From: Ophthalmolycus amberensis
Lineage: Eukaryota > Chordata > Actinopteri > Perciformes > Zoarcidae
Direction of reading: 5' to 3'
NCBI GenBank assembly: GCA_024529925.1
Contig: JAFEUB010000770.1
Location: forward strand, 1,022,501 to 1,086,500
Length of the DNA: 64,000 nucleotides
The notes below the pieces were generated by a model. That model was not told the origin of the DNA. It ran no database searches and saw only the letters and a list, made by a program, of their open reading frames with translations. Both the position numbers and the translations under genes were made by a program. Below, piece by piece: positions 53,208-64,000 of the stretch; positions within the stretch are counted from its first letter, which is position 1; the number at the start of each line of letters is the position of its first letter.

Positions 53208-54928
53208 TTCTTTCTTCTCTGTGGAAAAGCTGTCGGTTTTTTCACGTTGTTGCTTTTCACTGCGGAGAGCCACACATGCAAGGAAAACACGCAAGTGAGG
53301 ATGCAATTAAGGGAATTGAGACGCAGCAATGCAGTTTTCTTCCCAGCCTCTCTCGCTGCAGGAGCCTGTAGGGAGGAGTCAGGTCATCACCAAGATCCAG
53401 CTCAGCTGTGTCAACCGCCTCAATCCTCTATATAAACTGGTGGGAGTCAGGCCGACTTCCTTTAGATTGGCTGAATCTAGGTTGCATTTAGTTTCTCTTC
53501 ACTTAACATAAACCTGTTTTAGTTCAAGACCTCAGGTCTTTGTCCCCACTTTGAGACCTTTGAGGACATTCACCTCTTAGAAAGCCCAAAACACATGAAC
53601 TTTATTGTTTCCATTAACTTTACCTGCAGATGGTGATGAAGTTAGAGAGGAACAGGAGTGTTAAAGATCTGCAATGAAAGAGGGTTCAATGTCGAATAAG
53701 CAGTGAGTCAAAAAAAAAAGAAAGAAGTGAATTCCTTTATCATTCAGCGTGTTTCTGAAACAGCACTGGCTTAATTCTCTGAAATGTTGGCAATCAAACC
53801 TGCAGAACAAAAAGTGAAAGATCGGGTGAATTTGATACCTTCCATGCAGTGAAAGGGTTTCTTCTAGACGGCTGACTCAAGTTTATCTAATGCCTTGGTC
53901 ACACAGCATCACACAAAGTATCCCCTGCTACAGATGCAGCATGTGTGACACCTCAATGTCCCAAAAGAATATATACATTCTTTTGTTATTTTGCGGTCTG
54001 CTGTTGAGTTTGACAACAGTGACTTTGACCCACACACATACATTTACAGAAAATATCTTTCTGTAAATGCAATAAAATATGCAACACACACAACATGAAA
54101 CTAAACAAAATGCATTGAGCCAGTGATAAATAAAAGTGACACACATTAAATGTCGGTTTGTCATAAAACTATCAGCATTCATTGATTCAAAATAACTTTA
54201 TTTGAATTCACCTTTCATGCAGTACAGAGTGGTGATGTCAAAAATGCTTTACAGCTGACTCAAGACATTGTGAGGCACAAAAAAGTTAATCTATAGAGGA
54301 AAATGTGAGATTAAAATGTGGATAAAAGTGAAATAAAATAGTTTAAATGTGACTGTAAACTCCTTCTTGACTGTTCAAATGTTAAACTCTATTCCGGTAA
54401 AGATCACACAGCCAGAGAGGCTTCTGGGTAAAACTGTTACACAATAAGTTGTAAAACTGAGACGGAGGCGTTATTCGCTCTGTGGGTATATTTGTTTATT
54501 ATTTAAATCATTCTTTTTCTTTCTATTTCTCCTCCATTCTTCTGTCACATCAAGCTGTTTCTGTCTCCAGCAGCTCTGATGTTGAGCAAGGCTATCAGCC
54601 CTGCCAGCGATGTGGTCATACACACCGTGTGTGTGCGTGTGTGTGTGCGTGTGTGTGTGTGTGCGCGCGGGCGCGTGTGTGTGTTCATAAACAATACAAA
54701 TTCTCTTGTGAGAACCATTTCTGTAATGAGACAGATGGGCCCTGCCTGGAGTTAGCTATCAGCAAAACCACAGGCTGTGCGTGCATGCGTTTGTGTGTGT
54801 GTGTGTGGGGGGGGGGGGGGTGTGTGTGTGAGTGCATGTGAGGTGTTATTCTCCTATTTCTAGCCTGCAGGCTTAATCAAAGAGGAGCCACAGATGTCTT
54901 ATTGACACCAATTAGTTTCTGTCTCGTG

Positions 54929-54964
<36 letters not shown>

Positions 54965-55144
54965 TAATGTATTTAGAGTGTGAACACACATCTGCGTTTT
55001 CGTTTGAGTTGATATGAGTTGAATTTGGGATTATTTATGGCCTCGTTTCAATGAGTTGAAGAATGCAGTCAATTTGTTGGAGCGCTAACTGCACACATTC
55101 ACAAGTCACAAAAAAACACCAATTCGATAGCTTGTTGCCTCTGT

Positions 55145-55145
<1 letters not shown>

Positions 55146-55213
<68 letters not shown>

Positions 55214-55220
55214 TGAGTGA
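55146..55220. repeat. (TG)n microsatellite with TAGG break
   Basis: (GT)n, AGG, (TG)n and GAGTGAGTGA, the same layout as at 33650-33755. Confidence 0.95.
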
Positions 55221-56744
55221 TAAGTCTGACGAGACAGGACTGAAGACATCCATTAGCTAATGGATCTCCACTCTCTAAAAATGTTCTCCTCTCTCCTCTT
55301 CTTTTATCCCTCTCATCTTCCCTCCATCACCACATCACACTCCCGTTGCTCTTAACCCCATCAGGAGGAACCACACACACACATGCACACACACACACAA
55401 ACACACGCACGCACACACACCCTAATCCCCTCTCTCCTCCCTCCTCCTCCTCCCTCCTCCTTCAGCTGGATTCAAACCCTTTATGTACACAGGCTGTACA
55501 TGCTGACAGCAAGCTTTCTTTTGAGGTTTGGCTCTGCTCACAGAACAGTTTCAAAATCAAGAGTGAGACCAACACATTTCAAAGTACAGCAACGCTGGAC
55601 AGTGAAAAGGGAACGGAGCAGCTTTCACCTCACATGATGGTGAAACCGTTCAAAGTAAATAGCTGCAGTATATAACACGCATATATGCGAGCACATTCTG
55701 TAAGCGAATTATGCTTATCTACCCTTCACTGTCGGTACATTTGTTCAACCTACATTTGCTGAATTTTAGTTTGATAAGTATAATTGCCTTGATTGATTGA
55801 TATGTAATATGAATGTAGTTTAAATAAATCTGCAGATCCTCCTTGTATGAGGGCTCACTCTCGCCCTGCCACACTGGTGTCAAAACTCTCCTCTCTTGTC
55901 TCTTTTAGTGAGGCAGTAAGATTTTTGACAAACACCTCCTCCTTTCCAGAAAAGGTTTGCCTCCATGTGGCAGCTTGATGCTCTAATGTTCAGTTTGAGT
56001 AGCCTTGCCTGGAGGTCCAGGGCTCGAGGGCTTTGTCACTTGAACGTTAACGTACAGTTATGTGGTCTTGAGGCAACAGCTGAAATGGCTGATACGGTCA
56101 TTTTCAGGCGGTTGAGGTTGACGGTTTGTTTAACAAACGCAAGAAGACTGCGAAAGAAAAAGTGAGCGAACGAGGAAGGAGGCATCGAGTTAACGGGAGC
56201 AGAAGATAAAAGGATGAGAGACAGGATAAATATGAGGATGAGTGGGAGATGGAGGAAGAGGAGAAGAGGAGGGTGACATGATGATTGTGTGTACGGGGGT
56301 GAGTGGTAATGGAGTCTTCTCTCCATGGAAAGGTGATGTTGCTGTATGATTTAACAATCGAGAGCAGAAGAACAATAAAATCTCACCACTGTGTGTGTGT
56401 GTGTGTAAGTGTGTGTCTGGCTGGCCTGTGCCTTTGAATGAAAAGTGCTAAAGCTAAGTACGGGGGATGGCACTCTTTCACTGCTGCCACTCCAAAAGCA
56501 CTTGTAACACACACTTACACACATACTGAAACACACTCATACCCACTCACTTAAGTGGAGGGTTTGAAATTGAGCTGGGACTTGGAACGAATACTCCAAA
56601 CAATTATCTCTCTCTCCTGCGTCTAGTAATCCATTTCCCATGAATATACTCACATCTGCCTCTTTATTTTTCTTTTCCCGCTCTTCCTCCCTCCAGCCTC
56701 GTCCTCTTCCTTCACACATTATCACCGCCCTCTTTCCTCCTCCC

Positions 56745-56905
56745 TCACAGGTGATGGCATCTTTCCCTCGGGCCTCGGACAAAATGTGACAATACAGCGA
56801 TCATACTTCTGATTTATGGCAGCCGGTGCCTGTCACATAATGTCCACACTGTGGTTATTAGCTGCAAGTGATGACTATGCTGGCAAGATGTGACTTCCTC
56901 CTGGA
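56745..56905. promoter_or_regulatory. Candidate conserved noncoding element downstream of ebf1
   Basis: Repeat-free block with CCCTCGGG (an EBF-type CCCNNGGG core), ATACAGCGATCATACTTCTG, ATTTATGGCAGCCGGTGCC, TGTCACATAATGTCC and GGTTATTAGCTGCAAGTG. The composition resembles vertebrate conserved enhancers. Inferred only. Confidence 0.28.
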
Positions 56906-56999
56906 ACCAGAAAAATGAAAATGCATTTAGTGATTATTTTTATTTAAACTGTAAAAAGCAGGAAAAGCTGGGTTCAAAAATACAAATTAATAAAAAAAG

Positions 57000-57425
57000 T
57001 GTATTTTGGAGTCAGTTATGTTCGTGAATTAGCGTTGACTAAAACAACAACATGCTCGGATGCAATTGGATCTCATCCTCCCTCGACATATTTTGATGCC
57101 TGGTCAGAGCTCTTGCGTAGTATCTTGACGCTGAAGGTTGAAACAGCGCCAGTTAGGTTTAGACAACAGAATCACTTGGTTAGGTTAGAAAACACATCAT
57201 GGTTTGGCTTAATGCAACGGACTGTAACGTCATATGACTCAGTCATATTCTACCATCTATTGCCCTGAGCGTCTAATAATGACGCAGGAAGGATTTAGTT
57301 GAAAGCCAAGTAGTCCTCAAACAGACTCTTAAGTCTGCCTTGTGCTTCGGTATCGAGACGCCAAGGGTCACTGGCCAAGCGTCAGCATTTGAAGCGTTAG
57401 GAGTGAGACCAGGCTGCTCTGATGA
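57000..57425 (+). mobile_element. Probable interspersed-repeat copy
   Basis: GCCAGTTAGGTTTAGACAAC, CACTTGGTTAGGTTAGAAAA and TGGTTTGGCTTAATGCAACG resemble a common fish repeat. The flanking parts (for example GAGACGCCAAGGGTCACTGG) may belong to the same insertion. Ends are uncertain. Confidence 0.4.
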
Positions 57426-57488
57426 CATTGCTATAGCATAATAATTATTAAGTATGTTTACCATATTTACCATCTTACTTTAGTGTGT

Positions 57489-57775
57489 TTGCATGCTTTG
57501 CCAAAGTACAGCTGAGGCTTTTACAATTGATTGATTACAATTCATCGTGAGGGGGAGATGAAGGTCTGAAGCGTATTCCATGGCAATCCATCAAATAGTT
57601 GTCCTGATATCTCACTTAAAACTACTTACGACAACTTAAATTGTCCACCTCATGGTGGCGCTAGAGGAAAATCCAGGGGTTCACCGACCTTGGTAGCTTG
57701 CATCTTCAGGGGACCATGAATGATCATGAACAATGTCATGTCAGTTAATCAGTGTATTTCGCTGACTTGTTGGTT
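57489..57775 (-). mobile_element. Teleost interspersed repeat, reverse copy of the 47730-48090 family
   Basis: CCATGGCAATCCATCAAATA, CCACCTCATGGTGGCGCTAG and TCAGGGGACCATGAATGATC are reverse complements of segments typical of the same family as 47730-48090. At its left end GCCAAAGTACAGCTGAGGC is the reverse of that family's far end. Confidence 0.55.
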
Positions 57776-59219
57776 CTCTAACTCATCCACCTAAACAACA
57801 GAAACATGAATCTGTTGTGTTTGTTCTGCCCTCGTCTTGGACTCTATCGATATTATTAAAGTCATCTCCAGCATCCCCTTTTGTTGCCAGTTGGTGATCT
57901 GTGAAGAATAACTTAGTCACTTTCAATCTAGACCTGTGACATCATCACTTCCTACCTGATGATATCACCCGCTGCCAGGAAGCTGAGATCATCAATGAGC
58001 TGATGTCCAGAAATGTGTGGTGATTGGCAGGGATGACTGATGATGATATCATCCTGTTGATCGGCATGAAATGAATAGAAAATACAGCCCTTCTGGTTTG
58101 CATGGTGATGATGATGATGTCAGTGCGCATGTGTGCTTGTGTGTGTCGGACCACAGCATGTGGATATGATATCATCACAAGGAGTAATGCCTATCCCAAT
58201 CATCTCAGGGATCTCACACCCACGGGCCACACACAGTGTTTTGGCAGTGCTCTAGTCCAGCCGGCTGTGTTAAAGGCCAGACAGAAAAGTCAAATGTCAC
58301 GGCCGTGAGTTTCTGCTCACCTTGCAGAAACACTGAATCCGTTCCGAGCAGGCCTGAGCTTCAGCATGGAAAGCTTCTGCCAAACAGCTGACAGCAGGAG
58401 GCTCTGATAGCACAGCGCATGTCAGAGTACACCGTGAGAGGAAACACAGGAGAAAGACGCTTGGAATGAAGACAGAGAATCTTTGTAGTTTGGAATTTGT
58501 TTGTGACCTTTCCTTTCATGACTTGTTGATACCCCCCCCCCCCCCCCCTCTTTTCACCAATAAGATATAAGATATACAAACAGATCTTACAGGCAGCTGA
58601 ACACAAGTTTTCTGATTCTTGTTTTTCTTAATTTTGGAGACATTGTCCTTGAAGGTTGTCAGCTTTGTTAATTGGCATTCAAATGGAAACAAAGGAACCG
58701 CATTATCGTATCGATTTTTTGTTATAAAACAGATGAAATGTTTTGGTTTCAGTTTCAGTCGATAAACATGGACAGAAGCCATGAAACTGTTGAAGTCTGT
58801 GGAAAGCCACCCTGTTTTGTCATTTACCAATCGAGGACAGTTTGTGACCAACCGACCCCGGATGACCTGGAAGTATGACTTGGAAGATACTTTTGATGTT
58901 TAATTCCGAACAAAATGCATTTTTTTTCTGGAGCAGGAAAACACAAACCGCATCAGTTACTGTGGCTCCATATAGTTATGTCACTAACTTCCAGCCCAAT
59001 GTCAAGTGATTGGAACAGCAGATGATTTTGAGTCTACATTTGAATTTGAACCGTGTTATTTCATTGAACAATAAAAAGTAGAAAAACAGACATATATTTA
59101 TGCGAAATATGGATAATTTTGACTTCTCGGGGCAGACCTCACTCCCCCGTAATCCTCTCTATCTCCCTGAGTGTTGCTGTTGAACCCGAGCCAATTGAAT
59201 AATGCCTCTGCCCAGTCAA

Positions 59220-59259
<40 letters not shown>

Positions 59260-60854
59260 CTGAACCCCGGATTTTAGTTAATTTGTGAATATTTGAGCAG
59301 AGGGAGTTTACAGCACACACACACACACTCACACTCACACACACAGTGTTTTTACAGTTTCTCAACGGGCAGCCCTCTGAAGCTCTGTGCTGCCAGCTGA
59401 GTGCTCAGGCAGGAGGTCTGCAGCCTCCGCTGACCCCCTCGGCGACCCCTGGGAGTCTTTTTCAGAGAACCGTGGTTCGAGTGTGTAACACCGAGCACTG
59501 TGCGAGGTCTGATCTCCTGCTGCAGTAAACACAGAAACACAGTTATCAATAGTTCATCAGCTGCCATGGACTTTAACCCTTCGATGCAGGACTACAGTGT
59601 AGCAGACCTCTTTTTGACAAAAAAAACATACATTTTAATTTGTTTTCTCAGCAATGCTTCAGTTAAATTGTTTCAATAAAAACTGTGTATTTTTGACGAG
59701 CGCTAAACAACCTTTACAACATTTTTTTTCAACTCTACTAGTTGTGTTCTGCTTTTTGTCAGCACCGGTCCAGCAGACTAATGTTTTATGCATTTTTGAG
59801 ACATTCACCAGAAGTAGAGAAGAAGTAATAAGATAAGTCGTTGTGTGCGGCTGGTGGGAGTTTAGCCTCCAAGTTCGGTGCCAGTTTCTGTCAGGAATGT
59901 ATTTGTTACAAAAAACAGAGAACTTTCCATGTAAGTTAAATGTAGCCTTAAAAACACACATGGCTCAAACCTTTGAGAAATACGTGATATGAGAAGTAAT
60001 TTCATACATATATACACCCCGTAATCACAAGTGAACCAGGAGGCGTGAATATGTTTGGATGATTATCTGTTCAACATTTGATTGAAGCAACAATTCAAAC
60101 TCCATCGGAGATATCAAGTGATGACACTCGATGTTTTTATCCCCATAATTAGGACCATGACCATATGCTGAAATACAGGGATTATCCAGTTACAAAATAC
60201 ACAGAGACCATTACGATCAGCTACCACATTAGTACAAGTATATGGACAGACCGATGAATAAGAGTGAGAACGTCCGTGCTTGGCTGTTAAAAGTAGATTG
60301 ATATGATTGACACCCAGCTCCTCTGTAGCTTTGAAACGAGTGATTATTCGTCCATCTTTGGTGGACGTGTCCCGAACACTCTCTGTAACACAGCCTCGTG
60401 GAATGTCTCCTACAAAGTTACAGGTACCTACGTTGCATTTTCAACTATGTTTTGAGGAAAACATATTTTCTCCCGGGTTACGGTTGCAGTTTTTAAAAAT
60501 GATTAGTTGTCATTGGAAATTTTTCAATTGAATTGGGGAGGCAGATGTCCTGTTTTTTTCATATCTGTGCATAACGTGACAAAAACAGTAAAAACCAACA
60601 CCGTTTAACACATCTGAATCATCACGCCTAAATCTTTCCTTTTCAGTAAAGTCTTAAATGTTGATGACACAGGAGTAACTGAAGTCCAAACACACACTTT
60701 ATGGCTGGCAAGAGTGCTTCAACTCACTTCACTCATCACATCCTAATATGCACACACACACACACACATCATCGACACACTCAAGTCCATGAAGCCACGT
60801 ACACAAATATGTGTATGCCATACTGTATGCACACTCTCTCTCTCACACCGGAGT

Positions 60855-60896
<42 letters not shown>

Positions 60897-61391
60897 CAAC
60901 TGGGTTGTTTTTCTAAGGGGTGTTTATGTAAAGGAAGTTGGATTCCGAAACTCTGTGCATACTTCACATTTGTGAAGGTTGGAAACGGGCCGACTGCTGA
61001 TATGATTACACCAAGAAGCAAGCAGGAAAAAGCTCTGACATTCTCATATGGAAGCCATTATCCTTTCTCTATTTATCTTCACCTTTTCTTCTACCCCCTC
61101 TCTCCTCATTCTCTGACTTTCTCCCCCTCATTCTCCTAATTTCTCTTCTGTTTTCCCTCTTCTTAGTTTCTCACATGCCGTTTGTGTTTATGAGTGTTTG
61201 CTTTGCACGGGCTGCATGCATGTGTCTCTCACGCCTGCTGTGAATTGCTTTGTGTAGACACAAGCATCAGAAGCACAAATACACACACACAGGGAAATGG
61301 TTTGATTAACTGCTGCTTGGCCTGACATTCCTCTCTGGATCAGCTACAGTGTTAGACATTAAAACCCCATAATTCACAAACCACCAGATCT

Positions 61392-61393
<2 letters not shown>

Positions 61394-61452
<59 letters not shown>
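61394..61452. repeat. (TG)n microsatellite
   Basis: About 29 TG units. Confidence 0.97.
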
Positions 61453-61964
61453 TTTCTCATAAGCCCCCTCCGCCCATCAATCCACTCCCAAATGACATCA
61501 GAAGAGTGAGGAGTGAGAACACAGTGCATGACTGACAGAGACCAGCACAAGAGAGGGGATCAACTCTGATGCTGTGAGGGAGAGGGGGGGGGCTCTCACG
61601 CCTTCGATGCTGTAATAACACAATCATCTTTGCCTGAACAGAGTTAGTGTAGACAGAAGACACACACACACACAATCACACTGAAACTGAGATCCACCCT
61701 GCCTGACTGCTGCTCCGTTTCCAAACATTGCATCAAATTCCCAGAAATATGACAACAGAAACCGGAGAAGCCAGAGCGAGTCTGTCGCTGACCTCTCAGT
61801 CCTGCACAGAGTGAGGAGTCGCCACTGAATGTGTTTCAAACTCATTTTAAACTGATATTTTTCAACAATCAACTTTGGCACTTATTATCCAACCATAATT
61901 GTGGTCGGTTACAACGTCTGACTTGTTTTTATAGTTCTCGCCATCATTTCTTACACTTACAGGT

Positions 61965-62215
61965 GTGAAAATGACCCAAGTACATGTTCTCAAGTACTAC
62001 TTACTATATTTCACTCTATTTTAGAGGGAAATGTTGCACATTTTACTCCACTACATTTACTTTAGTTACCTTGCAGATTAAGATTTTGAAAACTTAAAAA
62101 CCTCTAAGGTTGTGGAATGCTCTGCAATATTTTTGCCTGCAATACTCTTACTGTTTTACTTAAAGTGCATTAAGCTGCACACGGTATTTTACTTAATGCG
62201 GCTCTAATCAATATT
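61965..62215. mobile_element. Teleost interspersed-repeat fragment (CTCCACTACATTTA type)
   Basis: CAAGTACATGTTCTCAAGTA, TTTTAGAGGGAAATGTTGCA, ACATTTTACTCCACTACATT and TTAGTTACCTTGCAGATTAA occur in the order I recall for a common fish repeat. It appears to be the complementary half of the family at 35650-35870. Confidence 0.55.
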
Positions 62216-63339
62216 ATAGCTTTTATGGTTTAATTCCTTCTCTGACTTCATTTTAGACTTCTTTTGCTGCTTTCCCAGATATCAGCAGTTTACGGTACTT
62301 ACTGAGTACAATGTTAATGGCAAAAACTACAATAAGATACAATTTCTAAAGGTACAAAATTAAACTGCAGAACATGTCCAGTAGCTCCAGCCGCTGGTTA
62401 ACAAAAATAGTAACAAGATAAATGCTGCTCTCAGTATGAAAAACAGATATAAATGTAATGTACATGGAAGAAAAACCTGAAGCCTTCATAAAAAAAAAAC
62501 ATGCTGCGGCCTGTCCGCCTCCCATAAATAGAACAGACCAGGGTCTATTTAGGAAAACTTTCACATTTGCAACACAATAGTTTGAGGTCTACCACATATC
62601 CACACCAAAAGAAGAACAAGAGATAAAGAAAGAGCGGAGACACTGGACAACAAGAAACAGAGACAAAATAAAATCAAATTTGGCAAAGACAGAGGGGTCA
62701 TATGTGCCTCCTGGGCTTGTAGGTGTCCCTGGAGTCTTACATTGTTTTAGTCCTGCGGTCGCAGCCTCGGCGTTGGGTTCTGGTTTGGGTTGGGCCAATA
62801 TGTTACTCTATTGAAAACATTGGCATGGCAGTGGGACAGCCTGAGAATGTGGTGGGGGGGGGGGGTCACACAGGAAAAATGAGCTGAGAAATGTCAGTGT
62901 GTTTGTAGCGGAGAAGAAAAGAGAGGGTGAAGGCATGTAAGTTCATTTTAGGAGAAAGTCTGTCGTTTCATTTACTCCCGAGTTCACAGGCTTTCATCTT
63001 GTGGATTTGCTCGTCTTGGCCTGAATGTGTCCGAGTGTTTGCTGTGTGAAAATCGAGCTCGAGAGAGAGGGCGGGTCTTTTGTCCACCCTGTGGTGTGAA
63101 TGGTGGTTTGTTGTCCTTGTTGATGGATTGATGGAAGCTGCTCTCCTGTGGTTGGGCGAGGGGTTAATCCATCATATTCACCTGTCCAGGTGCACCGCAG
63201 ACGTTCACTCTCTTCTCAGCTCATCTAACTTCTCGTCCTCCTCCTGCATCTCCTTTCATCTCCTCCTCGCTACACCTCACCTCGTCGTTTCCTTGTGTTT
63301 TGCTAAAATTGAATTGTGGCAATGAACTCAAATATACTA

Positions 63340-63914
63340 CTATATAAAAAGGTTTTGTTTTGCTAAATGATTTGTACATTTCCCTCATTAGGCCACCAGA
63401 ATATTATTTTCCTAACTTGTCTACCAGGGAGAAAAAAAGATCATTGTACTGTACCACATTACAATATGAGCACTGAACACTCTTACATCTCTTCGTGTGA
63501 CCTTACACTACAATATTCATCATGTCTGACACGCTGAACAGCTGTGATTCCAGCAGACCTCTCGGGTCTTTCACACATCCCCAGAATGCAATCAACTATC
63601 TGCTAAAATTACATTTAATTTCAAGGTGATGGTCTACAGTGAAAATATGCTCATTAAAAAAACCTACAGACTGACACCCTAGACATAATGACAGTGTGAA
63701 TGTTTTACATTTTTGCCAGTTCAGACTGTAATCATTAATTTATTGCTAAGCTCTGGCACTATAATGAAGGAACACCAGAACAAAGTGTTTGTGTGTTTTC
63801 TGTCAGTAGAGTTCATACTGTATGGTGACAGATAGTCTTTTTTTTCAATGTGCGTATGTCATCATCATCTGTCGTTCCTCCTGTGAATACACACTGAGCT
63901 TTTTTTGTAAAAAC
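63340..63914 (+). other. Possible 3' UTR of an unidentified transcript
   Basis: 575 bp of AT-rich, microsatellite-free sequence upstream of the AATAAA at 63915. No coding frame. It could be UTR, a lncRNA or plain intergenic DNA. Confidence 0.25.
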
Positions 63915-63920
63915 AATAAA
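63915..63920 (+). promoter_or_regulatory. Candidate poly(A) signal of an unidentified + strand transcript
   Basis: AATAAA is followed by a GT-rich stretch (63931-63955) typical of a cleavage element. The preceding 550 bp are largely free of microsatellites and look like 3' UTR. No upstream coding exon was recognised, so the gene is unknown. It could also be chance. Confidence 0.3.
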
Positions 63921-64000
63921 CGGTGCACATGCTGTACATGTTTTGTGGTCTTGTAAGTGGCATGTGGTCGGACTACAAATGCATCTTGGTACTGCAAAGT

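Larger units (their letters stand above)
50017..53230 (+). other. ebf1: ebf1 3' UTR (inferred extent)
   Basis: No further exon-like sequence follows the stop. The stretch is AT-rich with T runs and has a (TG)n block right after the stop (50039-50106), a short GAT run near 50550 and an interspersed-repeat segment at 51345-51560. The proposed end is set by an ATTAAA at 53202-53207 followed by a T-rich, GT-containing stretch. ATTAAA also occurs near 52204-52209 and 52365-52370, so shorter ends are possible. Lengths of about 3 kb are usual for vertebrate EBF1 3' UTRs as far as I recall. Confidence 0.55.
53231..64000. other. Region downstream of ebf1, no coding gene recognised
   Basis: Simple repeats are common: TG/CG at 54627-54680, G14 near 54807-54820, (CA)n at 54930-54962, (TG)n at 55146-55211, C17 at 58532-58548, and TG arrays at 59222-59258 and 61394-61452. 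Dispersed repeats lie at about 57000-57425, 57489-57775 and 61965-62215. Small open frames (for example 59346-59528 and, on the - strand, 62589-62798) have no recognised domain or splice partners. A possible transcript end lies near 63920. Confidence 0.5.

Noticed and set aside
59346..59567. Overlapping 60- and 71-codon frames on both strands
   Set aside because: No family recognised, both strands open, no splice partners.
62589..62798. Minus-strand frame beginning MAQPKPEPNAEAATAG
   Set aside because: The start looked protein-like, but the frame runs into low-complexity hydrophobic sequence and no matching exon or gene was recognised.
63080..63325. 81-codon + strand frame near the window end
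   Set aside because: Ser/Leu-rich translation of a TCC/CTC-rich stretch; no domain.

Overview
The window is vertebrate nuclear DNA, most likely from a ray-finned (teleost) fish and probably a percomorph. It has spliced coding exons with GT-AG introns, very dense (CA/TG)n, (CT)n and (TA)n microsatellites, and several interspersed sequences of kinds I know from teleost genomes. No prokaryotic gene organisation, CRISPR array, rRNA or tRNA was recognised.

The one clear gene is the 3' part of ebf1 (early B-cell factor 1, a COE/EBF transcription factor) on the + strand. Eleven constitutive coding exons run from 25976 to 50016, and every junction keeps frame. In order they encode the C-terminal end of the DNA-binding domain, the IPT/TIG domain, the helix-loop-helix with its duplicated second helix, and the Ser/Thr/Pro-rich transactivation tail. 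An extra exon (48279-48347) would give a different C-terminus. The exons for roughly the first 200 residues, including the zinc-knuckle motif, are not in the window, so bases 1-25975 are read as intron. The assignment to ebf1 rather than ebf2/3/4 rests on the C-terminal tail, which follows remembered EBF1 closely. I cannot say whether it is ebf1a or ebf1b.

Layout: 1-25975 is one large intron with microsatellites, old interspersed repeats and several AT-rich, homeodomain-site-like blocks that could be conserved enhancers. 25976-30041 holds four exons (DNA-binding domain end and IPT/TIG). 30042-45464 holds two long introns separated by one HLH exon. These introns carry a transposon-like inverted-repeat structure, a transposon ORF remnant and a TA palindrome. 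45465-50016 holds the compact 3' exon cluster. 50017 to about 53230 is the probable 3' UTR, with a repeat inside it. 53231-64000 is intergenic with repeats, one possible conserved element and a possible transcript 3' end near 63920 whose gene I could not identify.

No novel biological system was found. The observations most worth a second look are the alternative C-terminal exon with its own poly(A) signal and a usable donor, the triple NAG tandem acceptor at the start of the IPT/TIG exon, the repeat embedded in the 3' UTR, and the candidate intronic enhancers. Comparisons with human EBF1 and with fish repeat families are from memory, since no search could be run.
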